This document shows positions 25,800 to 37,699 of a stretch of DNA of 64,000 bases, one piece after another; positions within the stretch are counted from its first letter, which is position 1, and each line of letters opens with the position of its first letter. The stretch is from Hofstenia miamia (taxonomy: Eukaryota > Xenacoelomorpha > Acoela): the NCBI GenBank assembly GCA_004352715.1, contig SCFE01000088.1, positions 434,209-498,208 of the forward strand. The letters run 5' to 3'. Made by a program: the position numbers and the translations under genes. Below the pieces are notes generated by a model. It made no database searches. It was given only the letters and a program-made list of their open reading frames with translations, and had not been told where the DNA came from.

Positions 25800-27230
25800 T
25801 TATTGCGTGCATTCTCTTTATAGCATCGAAACACAAAAAAACAAAGCCAAAAAAATTCGTGAAAAAGATTCCCTCTCATTAAAATCTCTTAGAAATGAAT
25901 CATCTAAAGAAAATAGGATTAATGTCTATTCACAAATCAATGTTGATGAAATGTTTCAGTCATTTAAGAATACTTTGAGGTCTTACATTGTCCCAAAAAC
26001 GTGTATTAATCAAAGAAAGACATTTGGTTAATGAAATTAAGGAAAAATACTGCTTAAACAATTTATTAAATTAAAAAATGAGGGGTTCAGGACATTTATT
26101 AAGGATAAGTGCGAAGAAAACCATTCATTATATAAAAAGCTAAAAACAAATCTAATATAAAAACACACACATGAATACTACTTTTAGTAAGCTGTTTAGA
26201 CCCAAATACAAATGGGACTTTTTCAATAATCTTCTGAACCGAAATAAATATTCTGACCATGGGGAAAGTATTACTAAAAGTGTTGATATTGCAAATACAT
26301 TTAAAACTGAATTTATTCATCTAGGAAAGTACAAGGGCGATTATATCCCTCTACAATTAAGAAATCACAGAAATTGTCTTAAGCGAATCAATTTTCTTTC
26401 AGATATGTAACAAGTCAGAAAATTTTCAAGGCAATTGCAAAGTTAAATACTAAAAAATTTTGTGGTCTACCTGAAATTCCAACTTGGTGCATTAAAGAAT
26501 GTGCTCCTTAAATTATATGTTATTTAAGTTTTATAGTTAACTCTTGTATTAAAACAAACTCCTTCCCGACGCAGCTAAAATTAGCAAATGTAACTCGCAG
26601 GTATATAAAAAGGACAATCCTTTAACTGTTGACAATTATCGACCAATATCAATCACCTCTCTCTTTAGTAAAATTATGGAAAAATACTTTTTTCAACAAA
26701 GTAATATCTTTCAAAAAAAAACAATATTTTATCAAATACACAATTTGGATTTCGGAAATCGCATTCAACATATGATGCTCTGCTTTATGCTACCGAAAAT
26801 GGAGGGCTTCTTTAGACAATATTGAATTTTTGGGAATAGCTTACTTAGATCTTTCTAAAGCATTCGATTTAATTAATCACAAAATCCTTTTAAAAAATTC
26901 GATTTAATTAATCACAAAATCCTTTTAAAAAAATTAGAACACATTGGCTTTGAAAACAATAATATGGAATTAATTAGAAGCTATCTAACTAACCGATATC
27001 AAAGAGATAAGTTCAAGGAAATTTTTTCAAGATGGAGTACCCTGCTAGGACCGTTAATTTTGTATATATATATATATATACAAAATTAAGTAATTGCTGT
27101 CTTCTTGTGAATTTTGAGGGTGATAACTAGCTATGCTGATGAAACTTGCATATTTACAATTGGGTATCATTTGAAACAACGATAACAAAGTTAGAAAAAT
27201 TATCAGATTTACATAACTATTTCAAAATCC
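25800..27230 (+). pseudogene. non-LTR retrotransposon (Jockey/CR1-like) relic, copy A
   Basis: Plus-strand frames give a decayed reverse transcriptase of the Jockey/CR1 group. There is a linker region (about 25807-26410), then NYRPIS-like sequence (about 26635), then TQFGFRKSHSTYDAL (about 26742), AYLDLSKAFDLINHKILL (about 26840) and a poor LLGPL motif (about 27040). Stops and frameshifts occur throughout. A 37-bp direct repeat at about 26864-26937 duplicates the FDLINHKILL coding segment. An (AT)n tract at 27062-27081 interrupts the core. Confidence 0.7.
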
Positions 27231-27269
27231 ATTGTCTAACACAACCTTCTTATTAAATAGTTAACAATA

Positions 27270-27960
27270 ATGCATCCAAAGGATTTACGGCCAATATCGC
27301 TCACACCTATTCTTTTCTTTCTCGAGTCTTTGACAATGGTATATGACAAATTTGTTTCTTACTCATATCACAGATCATTAAGTCCTTTGCAGTTTTCGTA
27401 AACAAAGTTCAAGTGTGCGCCCTGATAAATATCCAGCATCAGATCTACAAATTCCGGAGTAACCATGACTATTACCGAGTAATTACGCTGGACATGTCTA
27501 AGGCATTCGATACAGTTAGCCACACAGCAATTGTTGACGGTATGGCTAAAAAGGCCTACTAGTAAGTTGTATTTATTGCTGAAATTGAGTTATCTTGGAT
27601 TTAGCTAATGAGCTACAAACACTGCTATTCATTAGCTATGCCCTCACTAACATATTGTTGTTCTGTTTGGGGAGTTTCCTCGACATCCCTCTTGCTGCTT
27701 TTAGATAAATTTCAGAAAAAGCTGTAAAATTGAAAATTATATCAAGTTGCACCCCTATTGAGAAAATGATCACCAAAGTTGATAATCGGCTTTTTCAGTA
27801 AATCCCAACTTCCGAGACCCATGTACTGCCAGATATTCTGCTTCAACGCCCACTTTACCGAGAGAGTCGACTGCTTGGGAGGTTCCCTGGAGTAATCAAA
27901 ACCGTCTCTGAACGAGAACTTTCTTTATTTCCATATCGGCTCCTTCGTAAAATGAAAATC
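27270..27960 (+). pseudogene. non-LTR retrotransposon relic, copy B (C-terminal part)
   Basis: A second, different LINE fragment on plus. It carries KDLRPISLTPIL at about 27280 and, after a break, a post-RT region with LTYCCSVWGVSS (about 27650) and a terminal block (about 27830-27960) of the type that ends chordate- and arthropod-like Jockey/RTE polyproteins. It is interrupted by stops and internally deleted. Confidence 0.55.
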
Positions 27961-28514
27961 TAGTATTTTTATAGCTTAAATGGATGTTTTTATCCGTTTT
28001 AAAACAAAAGTGTATTGTTTTAACTTGTAACATTAACACAATGTTGACATTCAATATTTCGCAAAACTGTTAACATAAAAATACTTAAGCAGCATTATCG
28101 ACACACATTTGCTGTTTTATTATGAAAATTCAATTTTTTACTAAAATTAACTGAGGAAATGCTATGTGTTTCAAAATATTTTTCCAGAGGCAATAACTAT
28201 TTTTTCATCACTTAAAGAGCATTAAAATGTATTAGTTAAAACCGGATGACGTAAAGTTTTACTAGTTACTGCCTTTGGGCAGCAAGCTAGGATAGAATGG
28301 AAGCATTTGTAGCAATTCGCTTTCAACCAGTCGATCAGGGTAGAATTAGCAACTTGCGAAATTGCTTTAAAGCCCCTTTTTAATTGCCAAGGTTTGTTGT
28401 TTCATTGAATAAATTTCAAAATAAACAGGCATGATCATTTTCAATAGACTATTATAACATTACAGTATAGTTAAAACGAACTACAAGATTTAATCGGTCT
28501 AATTTCACACTCAT

Positions 28515-29009
28515 GTGGTTATGCCGGAAAAAATCCTGCTATGCATTGCATTTCTAATCATGTATGAGGCTTCAAATAAAGCTTTTTATATTGTTACAAT
28601 TGAAACGAGAGACTCTTTGGGATCAGGAACTAATGATGATATTGAAATTGAATTTTGTGGTGATTCGTGTTCAGGATCATTCAAGATAGACACTTTGAAG
28701 TTTGATGATTTTGAACAAGGTGATACAAATCGTTTCTACCACAGTGGAAAATACATTGGAGAATTGAATCAAGTAATAATATGCAAAACAGAGGATACTT
28801 TTGTCTATGGCGATTGGGACGCTAAAGGGATGACGATTAGGGTTGTATTTTGGGCAAAGAACAAGAAAATATCTGATCACTATGTAGTTGACAAAAGTTT
28901 TGCTATAGGCGGGAAATATTGTAAGGACAGTAACAAAAAAATAATAAAAATTACTAATCATTTTGAAAATAAATGTTTGTTGATGTTGTGTTGTAATTGT
29001 CAGAATTGA
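28515..29009 (+). CDS. secreted PLAT/LH2-domain protein
   Basis: A single-exon frame of 164 codons. The first about 25 residues form a signal peptide (M-PEKILLCIAFLIMYEAS; the second Met may be the real start). Residues about 27-125 fit a single PLAT (polycystin-1, lipoxygenase, alpha-toxin) beta-sandwich: FYIVTIETRDSLGSGTNDD, an FCGDSC loop, a DFEQGDTNRF turn, GELNQVIICKTE, and the DWDAKGMTIRV strand. PLAT domains bind lipids or proteins, usually at membranes or outside the cell; no enzyme domain follows. The C-terminal 25 residues are Asn/Lys-rich, then cysteine-rich, and differ in the second copy (32281-32556) through a 4-base indel. It is flanked by retroelement debris and may itself have been duplicated. 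Function is unknown. Confidence 0.72.
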   Translation: MVMPEKILLCIAFLIMYEASNKAFYIVTIETRDSLGSGTNDDIEIEFCGDSCSGSFKIDTLKFDDFEQGDTNRFYHSGKYIGELNQVIICKTEDTFVYGDWDAKGMTIRVVFWAKNKKISDHYVVDKSFAIGGKYCKDSNKKIIKITNHFENKCLLMLCCNCQN

Positions 29010-29221
29010 AAAATAGTTATTTACAATATTTATTTACTTACTATACAATTTTGTAATTTTGTGAATTAATTTCCCCAAATTATTTTGGAAATGTCATTTT
29101 TCAACATTTTACTTTAATTATCAAGTTGGAATTACATCATTTTCATTTCTTGCTGTATTAATTTATTAGATGTTCTATTTAATACGGACTATCCGAATAT
29201 AACGTTCCTATTTTAAAATCA

Positions 29222-29640
29222 ATGCAGATCTAAGAAGCTCCTCCGTAAAACATTTTTTTTTCAATTGTGCCATAGGGATTTTTCAAACAATTGGAAAAAA
29301 AGTTATTTTATTACACTAAAAAAATTTCCTACGTTTTTACAAATCGTTTGATAATATCAACTCCATTTTGAGTTTTCAGCAATTTCTGCATTAAATATAC
29401 TTTAATGAACGGTCTCTCCCAGATATATGTTCCTATTTTAAAAGCAAGGAATACAGATCTAAGAAGCTCCTCCGTAAAACATTTTTTTTTCAATTGTGCC
29501 ATAGGGATTTTTCAAACAATTGGAAAAAAAGTTATTTTATTACACTAAAAAAATTTCCTATGTTTTTACAAATCGTTTGATAATATCAACTCCATTTTGA
29601 GTTTTCAGAAATATCAGCATTAAATCTACTTTAAAGGCCT
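29222..29640. repeat. tandem duplication of about 225 bp downstream of the PLAT gene
   Basis: The segment starting agatctaagaagctcctccg near 29226 is repeated starting near 29455, with small changes. The other copy of the locus (32837 onward) has only one unit, so the unit number varies between copies. Confidence 0.85.
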
Positions 29641-30284
29641 TTCCCGTGCAGATGTTTATTCTTGTACGCTAAGAATGAGGATCTATTTAAGATATAAAAA
29701 TCAAAACATACATATTTTTATCTAAGATTATGGTACTAACTGCTGCAAGTTGTGTTCTTTCATTGAATACTTACTTAGCCTTTGTCTAATATTATTAATT
29801 GAAATCAACACTTTCCTAAGATGAAGATGTCGAGTGGCATAAAGTCAATACTCTTTCATTAGACATTGTTGTTCAGCTTTTGATACCTTTATCAAAATTG
29901 CAAATATTTTGTCATTTTTCATCGTTTTTTCCAGTGTTACTCCTAGTTAGCACTATGTAGGTGACGGGAGAACATTTCGGATGATGTATTAAATAGGCCT
30001 CATACTCTAAGCTCACGAATGTGTATTGAATAGTTAATTGATCACTCATAAACAAGCGCATATGTAAAGAATTATGTAGAAATTTAACCCAATTAGCAGA
30101 TTGCAATCTTTATACAAAATTCAAAATGGCTCTCTCTCCAATGGAATTGGGCTTAAAAACATGCTTAATGGCCATGAGCTTAATTATATTGTTTATTTAT
30201 TAATGACATTTAAGATGAAAGTGCAAAGTTATTTAAGATCAAAATTCCCATTTTCTTTCAAAATTACAATAAGTTGACTATATT

Positions 30285-30368
30285 GGGGGGTGCCACACGG
30301 TTAGTCTTTTGACTATAGTCAAAAAAGTGTTTTTACTATAGTGAAAAGACTTATCATGTGGCACCCCC
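30285..30368. repeat. foldback hairpin of about 84 bp (MITE-like)
   Basis: The left arm (30285-30318, from ggggggtgccaca to gactatag) and right arm (30336-30368, from ctatagtgaaaaga to tggcaccccc) are complementary over about 33 bases with few mismatches, around a 17-base AT-rich loop. On either strand the RNA would form one long stem. It could be a tiny foldback transposon or a small-RNA hairpin; there is no further support for either. Confidence 0.8.
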
Positions 30369-30649
30369 TTAAATAAGAAAAGTCAAAATGGGCACTGTTA
30401 GGCAAATAGCGCAAATGTTAATGTCTTTATTATATTCTCTCCGCAAACATTGAACAAATTTTTTAAATAGCATCTTTTTTCCAATAATCGGAAAAACCGT
30501 CTCTTTTGGGATGGTATTTGTATCAGAATTTATACAGTAAAACATTTGCCTTTATATTCTGCAGTTATTGAGTCAAATTCGATTTGCTGTGTAATCAACT
30601 CTATAATTTTATTAATCATGCAGGTTGGTTCCCTAATGTAAACATTAAT

Positions 30650-31280
30650 TGTTATTACATGCGAGCGCGGAATTCCAAACCACAAAATTCCTTCGATTGG
30701 CAAATATAACACCATTATTTAAAAGAAATGATCCCGAAGATTTTGAAAATTATAGACCCATTTCAATCACTTCTCCAATCAGCAAAATTTTGAATGAATT
30801 CTTTTTAATCAAATTAACGAGCATCTTTGTAAACATGATTTCTACTCCAAACACAATATGGTTTTCGTAAAGGTATTTCTACGAGCGACGCTTTAATACA
30901 AGCTACAGAAAAATGGCGATCAACAATAAATGATAATGAATACTCAGCAATTGCTTGCTTAGACCTCTCGAAAGCTTTCGATTCCATAGACCGCAGTATC
31001 TTACTACAAAAAATTAAACTTCTAGGTTTTTCTAATGACAGCATAGGTCTTATCTCCAGTTACTTATACAATCGCATGCAAAGAGTTAAAATTAATGAAT
31101 CTTTTTCAGATTGGGTATGCACTAAAAATGGGGTTCTTCAGGGTACAATTTTGGGTCCCTTATTATTTAATATTTACATAAATAATTTGTCCGAGCAAAT
31201 AACATGTGACGTTATACAATATGCAGATGACACAATATTATTTCATTCTAATAAATTTCCCGAAAAAGCAGATCCAACTC
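30650..31280 (+). pseudogene. non-LTR retrotransposon (Jockey/CR1-like) reverse transcriptase, copy C, cut by a gap
   Basis: Plus-strand RT sequence, better preserved than copies A and B. It shows ENYRPISITSPISKIL (about 30748), then after one frameshift AIACLDLSKAFDSID (about 30950), a VLQGTILGPLLFNIYINNLS block (about 31132), and the catalytic YADDT motif (about 31218). It runs open into the 1000-N gap at 31281. At least one frameshift, near 30850, makes it inactive as assembled. Confidence 0.85.
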
Positions 31281-32280
31281 NNNNNNNNNNNNNNNNNNNN
31301 NNNNNNNNNNNNNNNNNNNNNNNNNNNNNNNNNNNNNNNNNNNNNNNNNNNNNNNNNNNNNNNNNNNNNNNNNNNNNNNNNNNNNNNNNNNNNNNNNNNN
31401 NNNNNNNNNNNNNNNNNNNNNNNNNNNNNNNNNNNNNNNNNNNNNNNNNNNNNNNNNNNNNNNNNNNNNNNNNNNNNNNNNNNNNNNNNNNNNNNNNNNN
31501 NNNNNNNNNNNNNNNNNNNNNNNNNNNNNNNNNNNNNNNNNNNNNNNNNNNNNNNNNNNNNNNNNNNNNNNNNNNNNNNNNNNNNNNNNNNNNNNNNNNN
31601 NNNNNNNNNNNNNNNNNNNNNNNNNNNNNNNNNNNNNNNNNNNNNNNNNNNNNNNNNNNNNNNNNNNNNNNNNNNNNNNNNNNNNNNNNNNNNNNNNNNN
31701 NNNNNNNNNNNNNNNNNNNNNNNNNNNNNNNNNNNNNNNNNNNNNNNNNNNNNNNNNNNNNNNNNNNNNNNNNNNNNNNNNNNNNNNNNNNNNNNNNNNN
31801 NNNNNNNNNNNNNNNNNNNNNNNNNNNNNNNNNNNNNNNNNNNNNNNNNNNNNNNNNNNNNNNNNNNNNNNNNNNNNNNNNNNNNNNNNNNNNNNNNNNN
31901 NNNNNNNNNNNNNNNNNNNNNNNNNNNNNNNNNNNNNNNNNNNNNNNNNNNNNNNNNNNNNNNNNNNNNNNNNNNNNNNNNNNNNNNNNNNNNNNNNNNN
32001 NNNNNNNNNNNNNNNNNNNNNNNNNNNNNNNNNNNNNNNNNNNNNNNNNNNNNNNNNNNNNNNNNNNNNNNNNNNNNNNNNNNNNNNNNNNNNNNNNNNN
32101 NNNNNNNNNNNNNNNNNNNNNNNNNNNNNNNNNNNNNNNNNNNNNNNNNNNNNNNNNNNNNNNNNNNNNNNNNNNNNNNNNNNNNNNNNNNNNNNNNNNN
32201 NNNNNNNNNNNNNNNNNNNNNNNNNNNNNNNNNNNNNNNNNNNNNNNNNNNNNNNNNNNNNNNNNNNNNNNNNNNNNNNN
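31281..32280. other. assembly gap, 1000 N
   Basis: Exactly 1000 N, the usual placeholder for a gap of unknown size. The flanks are unrelated: LINE on the left, PLAT copy on the right. Confidence 0.99.
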
Positions 32281-32556
32281 GGATCATTCAAGATAAACAC
32301 TTTGAAGTTTGATGATTTTGAACAAGGTGATACAAATCGTTTCTACCACAGTGGAAAATACATTGGAGAATTGAATCAAGTAATAATTTGCAAAACAGAG
32401 GATACTTATGTCTATGGCGATTGGGACGCTAAAGGGATGACGATTAGGGTTGTATTTTGGGCAAAGAACAAGAAAATATCTGATCACTATGTAGTTGACA
32501 AAAGTTTTGCTATAGGCGGGAAATATTGTAAGGAATTGACAGTAACAAAAAAATAA
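32281..32556 (+). CDS. secreted PLAT-domain protein, second copy, 5' part lost in gap
   Basis: Nearly identical to the 3' part of the gene at 28515-29009, starting inside the PLAT domain (GSFKI...). The same frame runs through DFEQGDTNRF, GELNQVIICKTE and DWDAKGMTIRV. A 4-base insertion (attg) after the GKYCK codons shifts the tail, so this copy ends ELTVTKK, 27 bases past the point where the copies diverge, while the first copy continues for about 26 residues. It could be a true paralogue or the other allele of the same locus placed separately. Confidence 0.65.
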   Translation, partial: GSFKINTLKFDDFEQGDTNRFYHSGKYIGELNQVIICKTEDTYVYGDWDAKGMTIRVVFWAKNKKISDHYVVDKSFAIGGKYCKELTVTKK

Positions 32557-33389
32557 TGAACATTTCTAATAATTTTGAAAATAAATGTTTGTTGATGTTG
32601 TAATTGTCAGAATTGAAAAATAGTTATTTACAATATTTATTTACTTACTATACAATTTTGTAATTTTGTGAATTAATTTCCCCAAATTATTTTGGAAATG
32701 TCATTTTTCAACATTTTACTTTAATTATCAAGTTGGAATTACATCATTTTCATTTCTTGCTGTATTAATTTATTAGATGTTCTATTTAATACGGACTATC
32801 CGAATATAACGTTCCTATTTTAAAATCAATGAATACAGATCTAAGAAGCTCCTCCGTAAAACATTTTTTTTTCAATTGTGCCATAGGGATTTTTCAAACA
32901 ATTGGAAAAAAAGTTATTTTATTACACTAAAAAACTTTCCTATGTTTTTACAAATCGTTTGATAATATCAACTCCATTTTGAGTTTTCAGAAATATCTGC
33001 ATTAAATCTACTTTAAAGGCCTTTCCCGTGCAGATGTTTATTCTTGTACGCTAAGAATGAGGATCTATTTAAGATATAAAAATCAAAACATACATATTTT
33101 TATCTAAGATTATGGTACTAACTGCTGCAAGTTGTGTTCTTTCATTGAATACTTACTTAGCCTTTGTCTAATATTATTAATTGAAATCAACACTTTCCTA
33201 AGATGAAGATGTCGAGTGGCATAAAGTCAATACTCTTTCATTAGACATTGTTGTTCAGCTTTTGATACCTTTATCAAAATTGCAAATATTTTGTCATTTT
33301 TCATCGTTTTTTCCAGTGTTACTCCTAGTTAGCACTATGTAGGTGACGGGAGAACATTTCGGATGATGTATTAAATAGGCCTCATACTC
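32281..33389. repeat. second copy of the PLAT locus and its 3' flank
   Basis: Matches 28678-30011 almost base for base, except that the about 225-bp tandem unit downstream of the gene is single here and a few substitutions and indels occur. Both ends of the copy are cut by 1000-N gaps, so its true extent is unknown. Confidence 0.95.
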
Positions 33390-34389
33390 NNNNNNNNNNN
33401 NNNNNNNNNNNNNNNNNNNNNNNNNNNNNNNNNNNNNNNNNNNNNNNNNNNNNNNNNNNNNNNNNNNNNNNNNNNNNNNNNNNNNNNNNNNNNNNNNNNN
33501 NNNNNNNNNNNNNNNNNNNNNNNNNNNNNNNNNNNNNNNNNNNNNNNNNNNNNNNNNNNNNNNNNNNNNNNNNNNNNNNNNNNNNNNNNNNNNNNNNNNN
33601 NNNNNNNNNNNNNNNNNNNNNNNNNNNNNNNNNNNNNNNNNNNNNNNNNNNNNNNNNNNNNNNNNNNNNNNNNNNNNNNNNNNNNNNNNNNNNNNNNNNN
33701 NNNNNNNNNNNNNNNNNNNNNNNNNNNNNNNNNNNNNNNNNNNNNNNNNNNNNNNNNNNNNNNNNNNNNNNNNNNNNNNNNNNNNNNNNNNNNNNNNNNN
33801 NNNNNNNNNNNNNNNNNNNNNNNNNNNNNNNNNNNNNNNNNNNNNNNNNNNNNNNNNNNNNNNNNNNNNNNNNNNNNNNNNNNNNNNNNNNNNNNNNNNN
33901 NNNNNNNNNNNNNNNNNNNNNNNNNNNNNNNNNNNNNNNNNNNNNNNNNNNNNNNNNNNNNNNNNNNNNNNNNNNNNNNNNNNNNNNNNNNNNNNNNNNN
34001 NNNNNNNNNNNNNNNNNNNNNNNNNNNNNNNNNNNNNNNNNNNNNNNNNNNNNNNNNNNNNNNNNNNNNNNNNNNNNNNNNNNNNNNNNNNNNNNNNNNN
34101 NNNNNNNNNNNNNNNNNNNNNNNNNNNNNNNNNNNNNNNNNNNNNNNNNNNNNNNNNNNNNNNNNNNNNNNNNNNNNNNNNNNNNNNNNNNNNNNNNNNN
34201 NNNNNNNNNNNNNNNNNNNNNNNNNNNNNNNNNNNNNNNNNNNNNNNNNNNNNNNNNNNNNNNNNNNNNNNNNNNNNNNNNNNNNNNNNNNNNNNNNNNN
34301 NNNNNNNNNNNNNNNNNNNNNNNNNNNNNNNNNNNNNNNNNNNNNNNNNNNNNNNNNNNNNNNNNNNNNNNNNNNNNNNNNNNNNNNNN
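33390..34389. other. assembly gap, 1000 N
   Basis: Exactly 1000 N, placeholder size. It cuts the second PLAT locus copy on its left side. Confidence 0.99.
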
Positions 34390-34820
34390 AAAAAAATAAC
34401 TTTATGATTTCTCTTAAAATAGTGCAGATGGGTCAGAAACTTTTAGACTACCCTGTAGATTTGGAAGTGAAGTGTGGGAATTCGGCAAGCATTTCACAAA
34501 CGGATGTGTCTTCCTAAATTTGTATACAGATGCTTTTCCTTCGTTTCTATAATTCGTCCTGCAACCATATACAGAGCAATTATTTGGCATGCTAATAGCA
34601 CGCGTAATGCAAGAAGGTTACACTAATGCACTAATTACATGTACAACGCAATGCAAAACCCCTTTCGAATATAATTCTCATTGGCTTACAAGGCGACATT
34701 GGTGCGCCTCACATTTATGCGGAAGGCAGTGGAATTATCAATGCTTGTTCTAGGCCTTCCAAGAAAACAACAACTATTTATCTTTCCTCTCCTGTTTATT
34801 ATAGAACTCCTTGGCATACA

Positions 34821-35126
34821 CTAAAAGATATTCAATATGTTGGTCGTTCTTTGTTTATTCATTAGTCTTTGTTTATTTAAGTTATTAATAATTAGAGCTT
34901 CAGAAATCTTAGTATTAGGTGTTTTAATAATGATCTTAAAATTATTGATGTTTTCTCGATGTTGGTGAGTATAAATTTCGGAATTTAAGTTCCCTGAAAG
35001 ATGTTCATTAACTTGAGTTTGAAGATGTCGCTTTGTTTCACCGATGTAAGAATGGTGACATTTTTCACATGTGAACTTGTATACAATTGATGAAACAAGC
35101 ATCTCTTGAATCGGATCTTTGTTGCG

Positions 35127-35128
<2 letters not shown>
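34821..35128 (-). pseudogene. Penelope-like element, GIY-YIG endonuclease fragment
   Basis: Minus-strand frame with SSIVYKFTCEKCHHSYIGET followed by RHLQTQVNEHL. This is the GIY-YIG nuclease end of Penelope-like retroelements, with the SxIVYKI-C-xC-x4-YIGET signature and a conserved Arg and downstream Glu-His region. A stop follows at 34821. Upstream, toward the reverse transcriptase, the frame runs into a (TA)n tract at 35127-35154 and the RT is not present, so this is a 5'-truncated copy. Confidence 0.8.

Positions 35129-35154
<26 letters not shown>
35127..35154. repeat. (AT)14 microsatellite
   Basis: An uninterrupted AT tract marking the truncation point of the Penelope-like fragment. Penelope elements often carry or insert next to such simple repeats. 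Confidence 0.95.
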
Positions 35155-35159
<5 letters not shown>

Positions 35160-35503
35160 GCGTTCTTGATAATACAAATGCTATATGAAGAAGAATTATA
35201 TTGCCCAGGCCGTCATTGCTGTCGGTTATGGTGCATATTTAAATCGAAGTGACTTAGGGCAATAGGCAGGGCTTTGCAATAAATAATTGAAAATGCATTG
35301 AGTAAATTAATTTTTCACTTGAAATTGCTGCAATATCAACAAATGTGTTTGTTATAAGACCGTCGTCATCCGAAGATGATTGTCATAACACTTTTGGTGT
35401 CTTCCCCATTACAAAACTAAGAAATTTATTATAATTCTAAACTGCTTAAAAACTAACGTTTCATTAAATAAATGGAGCATTTAGTGTTTGCACCTTTTAT
35501 TTC

Positions 35504-35640
35504 AGGGCTTGGTCGAATTTGGTCGAATGTACATATTATATGGGTCGGATTTGTTGGGAATGCTAACAATTTTTTGCAGGTCGGCTCGGGTAAAAATGTT
35601 AGCAATTGTGTATGGTTCGGGTTGAGTCGAGTCCATTTAT
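35504..35640. repeat. GGTCGG/CGGGT-rich dispersed repeat
   Basis: Contains repeated ggtcgaatttggtcgaatg, gggtcgg, ggtcggctcgggt and ttcgggttgagtcgag motifs, the reverse-strand form of the GACCCGA motifs at 9065 and 39815. Probably part of a dispersed element. Confidence 0.5.
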
Positions 35641-35759
35641 TAGTGTCTAAATTGTTCAATTTCATTATATGTGAATCTACAAAATTCAATGCCTGGATGG
35701 TTGGTAGTATACATTTTTATTCATCCCTAATTTATATAAAACGTTCAGTTTTGTGAATA

Positions 35760-37480
35760 TCAAACTTTAATATATAATGATCATTTAAAAATGATGTTTC
35801 GATAAGTATTTTACGGTGTTTTTTTTTTTTAAAAGCTTTGGTCATCATGTTGTATCAATTTTGGTGCAGAAGACTTTCCTTTACAGCAAATTACTGAAAT
35901 CAGGAAGCTTTATAAAGAGAGTTTTCTATATAAATGTTGGAAAATGTGACCCTTAGAATTTCTCCATAAACGTAAGGAAATGTAAAAAAACCGCTGGAAA
36001 CATTATTTGTAAAATGATTTTTGTGGACATTCACAATATTCGAATAATGTTTTGCTCTTTACTGTCCACTTGTAATTAGCGTCATTTGCATTGAGTAAAT
36101 GTCGTAAAATAGAGGTAGAACTTGTTTTCTTATCATCCGCTGCATTTGTAAACATTAAGTTCATTAGAATAAAACCTAGACATATTGTGTTGCACAAAGT
36201 TTATTGATAACCTGAGATTTCGACAAAAAGGTAAGCCTGGCAAATATATTTCTCAAAAATAAGCACATGTAACGTGATTCTTTAGCAAGAAACTAGTGGA
36301 TTTGGAGGCTAATGGGCAAAAATGAATTTCAGAAATCAAGTCAGTGTGGTTCAATTAGTATGGGTCACGCTATGGATTAATATATTTTTCTGAAAACTTA
36401 ACTTGTTTACAGTATTATTGAAAATTTCTGTTATAATTTTTCGCAGTTATATCTGTAAGTAATCTTTATATTGACATGTGACAACAATGGCATCACAGGC
36501 ATGTTGTCTTGAAGTTATGTTTACACAATGGAAATTCCTTTGTCTTGTTAGGTCGGAAATATTGAAATCGCTTCATATTTATTGTTTACTTATAAAATAT
36601 TCACCGCTTCGAACACATAGTTTCTTCCATATTCATTTTGAGCACTTTAAAATGTCAGTATGTCCTTTAATCTATTTTTAAAACTTAGATTCATTTTTTG
36701 GTTAGTCTTTTGATTCTTTCAGGGTGAAGAACACAAGGCATCAATATATTTTACCTGTTTGAGATGAACAACTCAGATGTCACATTCTAACTACTGGGCG
36801 TAACTACGCTGAAATACATCAGGATGTTTGATACTCTTTATGGAGACTTTAAGTTTGCTTCAAGTTGTATAGGCCAATCGGAATGACATGAATTTCAAAA
36901 TTTGTAAGAATCGAATTTTCAAGAAGTAGTTCTTATAGAATTTTTAATTGATTTTTAAATATTAGATACTTTTCTTTCCCCAAATGATTAATGTGGTCGT
37001 AAATATTTTAGGGGTTTGTGGCTGGAGCTTTTTTAATGACGTACCCGCGTGCATCGAAATTTTCTTTGTTGCTTTAAGCAATTCAAAATTTCCAATAAAA
37101 TTTCGAAAACAATTCACGTACTTTTTTCGTAATTTTTTTGACATTTTATTTATCGTTTGTTTTTTTAAAATTTATCTGAAATACACATAATGTGAAATGG
37201 AAAGTTCACTCTTACCCGTCCAAAACCGATAACGATTATGCGTACCGAGTAGTGCCCGTATCGTTATCGTAAATTACTAAAACATTTGTAGTAAATAAGA
37301 TATACTTTTCACACTTGTTCTGTCAGGGACTATGAAACATGTTTTGTTAACGAAATATTTCTAAGCTATTTATGTTGTATTAATTTGATTCAAACTGAAT
37401 AATTCAAGCAAAACAATACTATGTTCAGGACAGAACTTGAATATGTATTTAGTTTGTTACTTATAATTCTTCATGCACAG
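35760..37480. other. AT-rich sequence without recognised genes
   Basis: Only short frames of no known family are seen (for example around 36984-37190). No element ends were recognised. Confidence 0.5.
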
Positions 37481-37499
37481 ATACCTCGTTTTCTGTTCA

Positions 37500-37648
37500 T
37501 TAGGTTGTAAAATATCCAAGCGAACACTGTGCAGCATATGTCAAGGCAAATTTCAAATGTTTTGGTGCAATCAATATATTTTGATAGTTCGAAGCTCTAC
37601 TCAGCTATGAAAAATCATCTTCGAATGAGACATGAAATTGGAGTGTAA
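37500..37648 (+). pseudogene. possible BED-type zinc-finger fragment
   Basis: One frame near the start has C-x2-C-type spacing (LCSICQGKF). Another, ending in a stop at about 37648, reads KLYSAMKNHLRMRHE, the helix and His-x3-5-His part of a BED finger found at the N terminus of hAT transposases. The two halves are in different frames. Weak evidence. Confidence 0.35.
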
Positions 37649-37699
37649 AGCATCCCATAGCGAACATTATGATAATTAAATTGGATTTTTTCGAAAATT

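Noticed and set aside
28515-29009. PLAT protein as a venom or toxin component
   Set aside because: PLAT occurs in many secreted and membrane proteins; nothing here shows toxic activity or venom context.
31076-32312. Long frames running through N stretches (31076-32312, 39058-39543, 60173-60642, 62181-63206)
   Set aside because: Their length comes from unknown bases and (AT)n tracts (YIYIYI translations). Only the RT part before 31281 and the PLAT part after 32280 are real coding signal.
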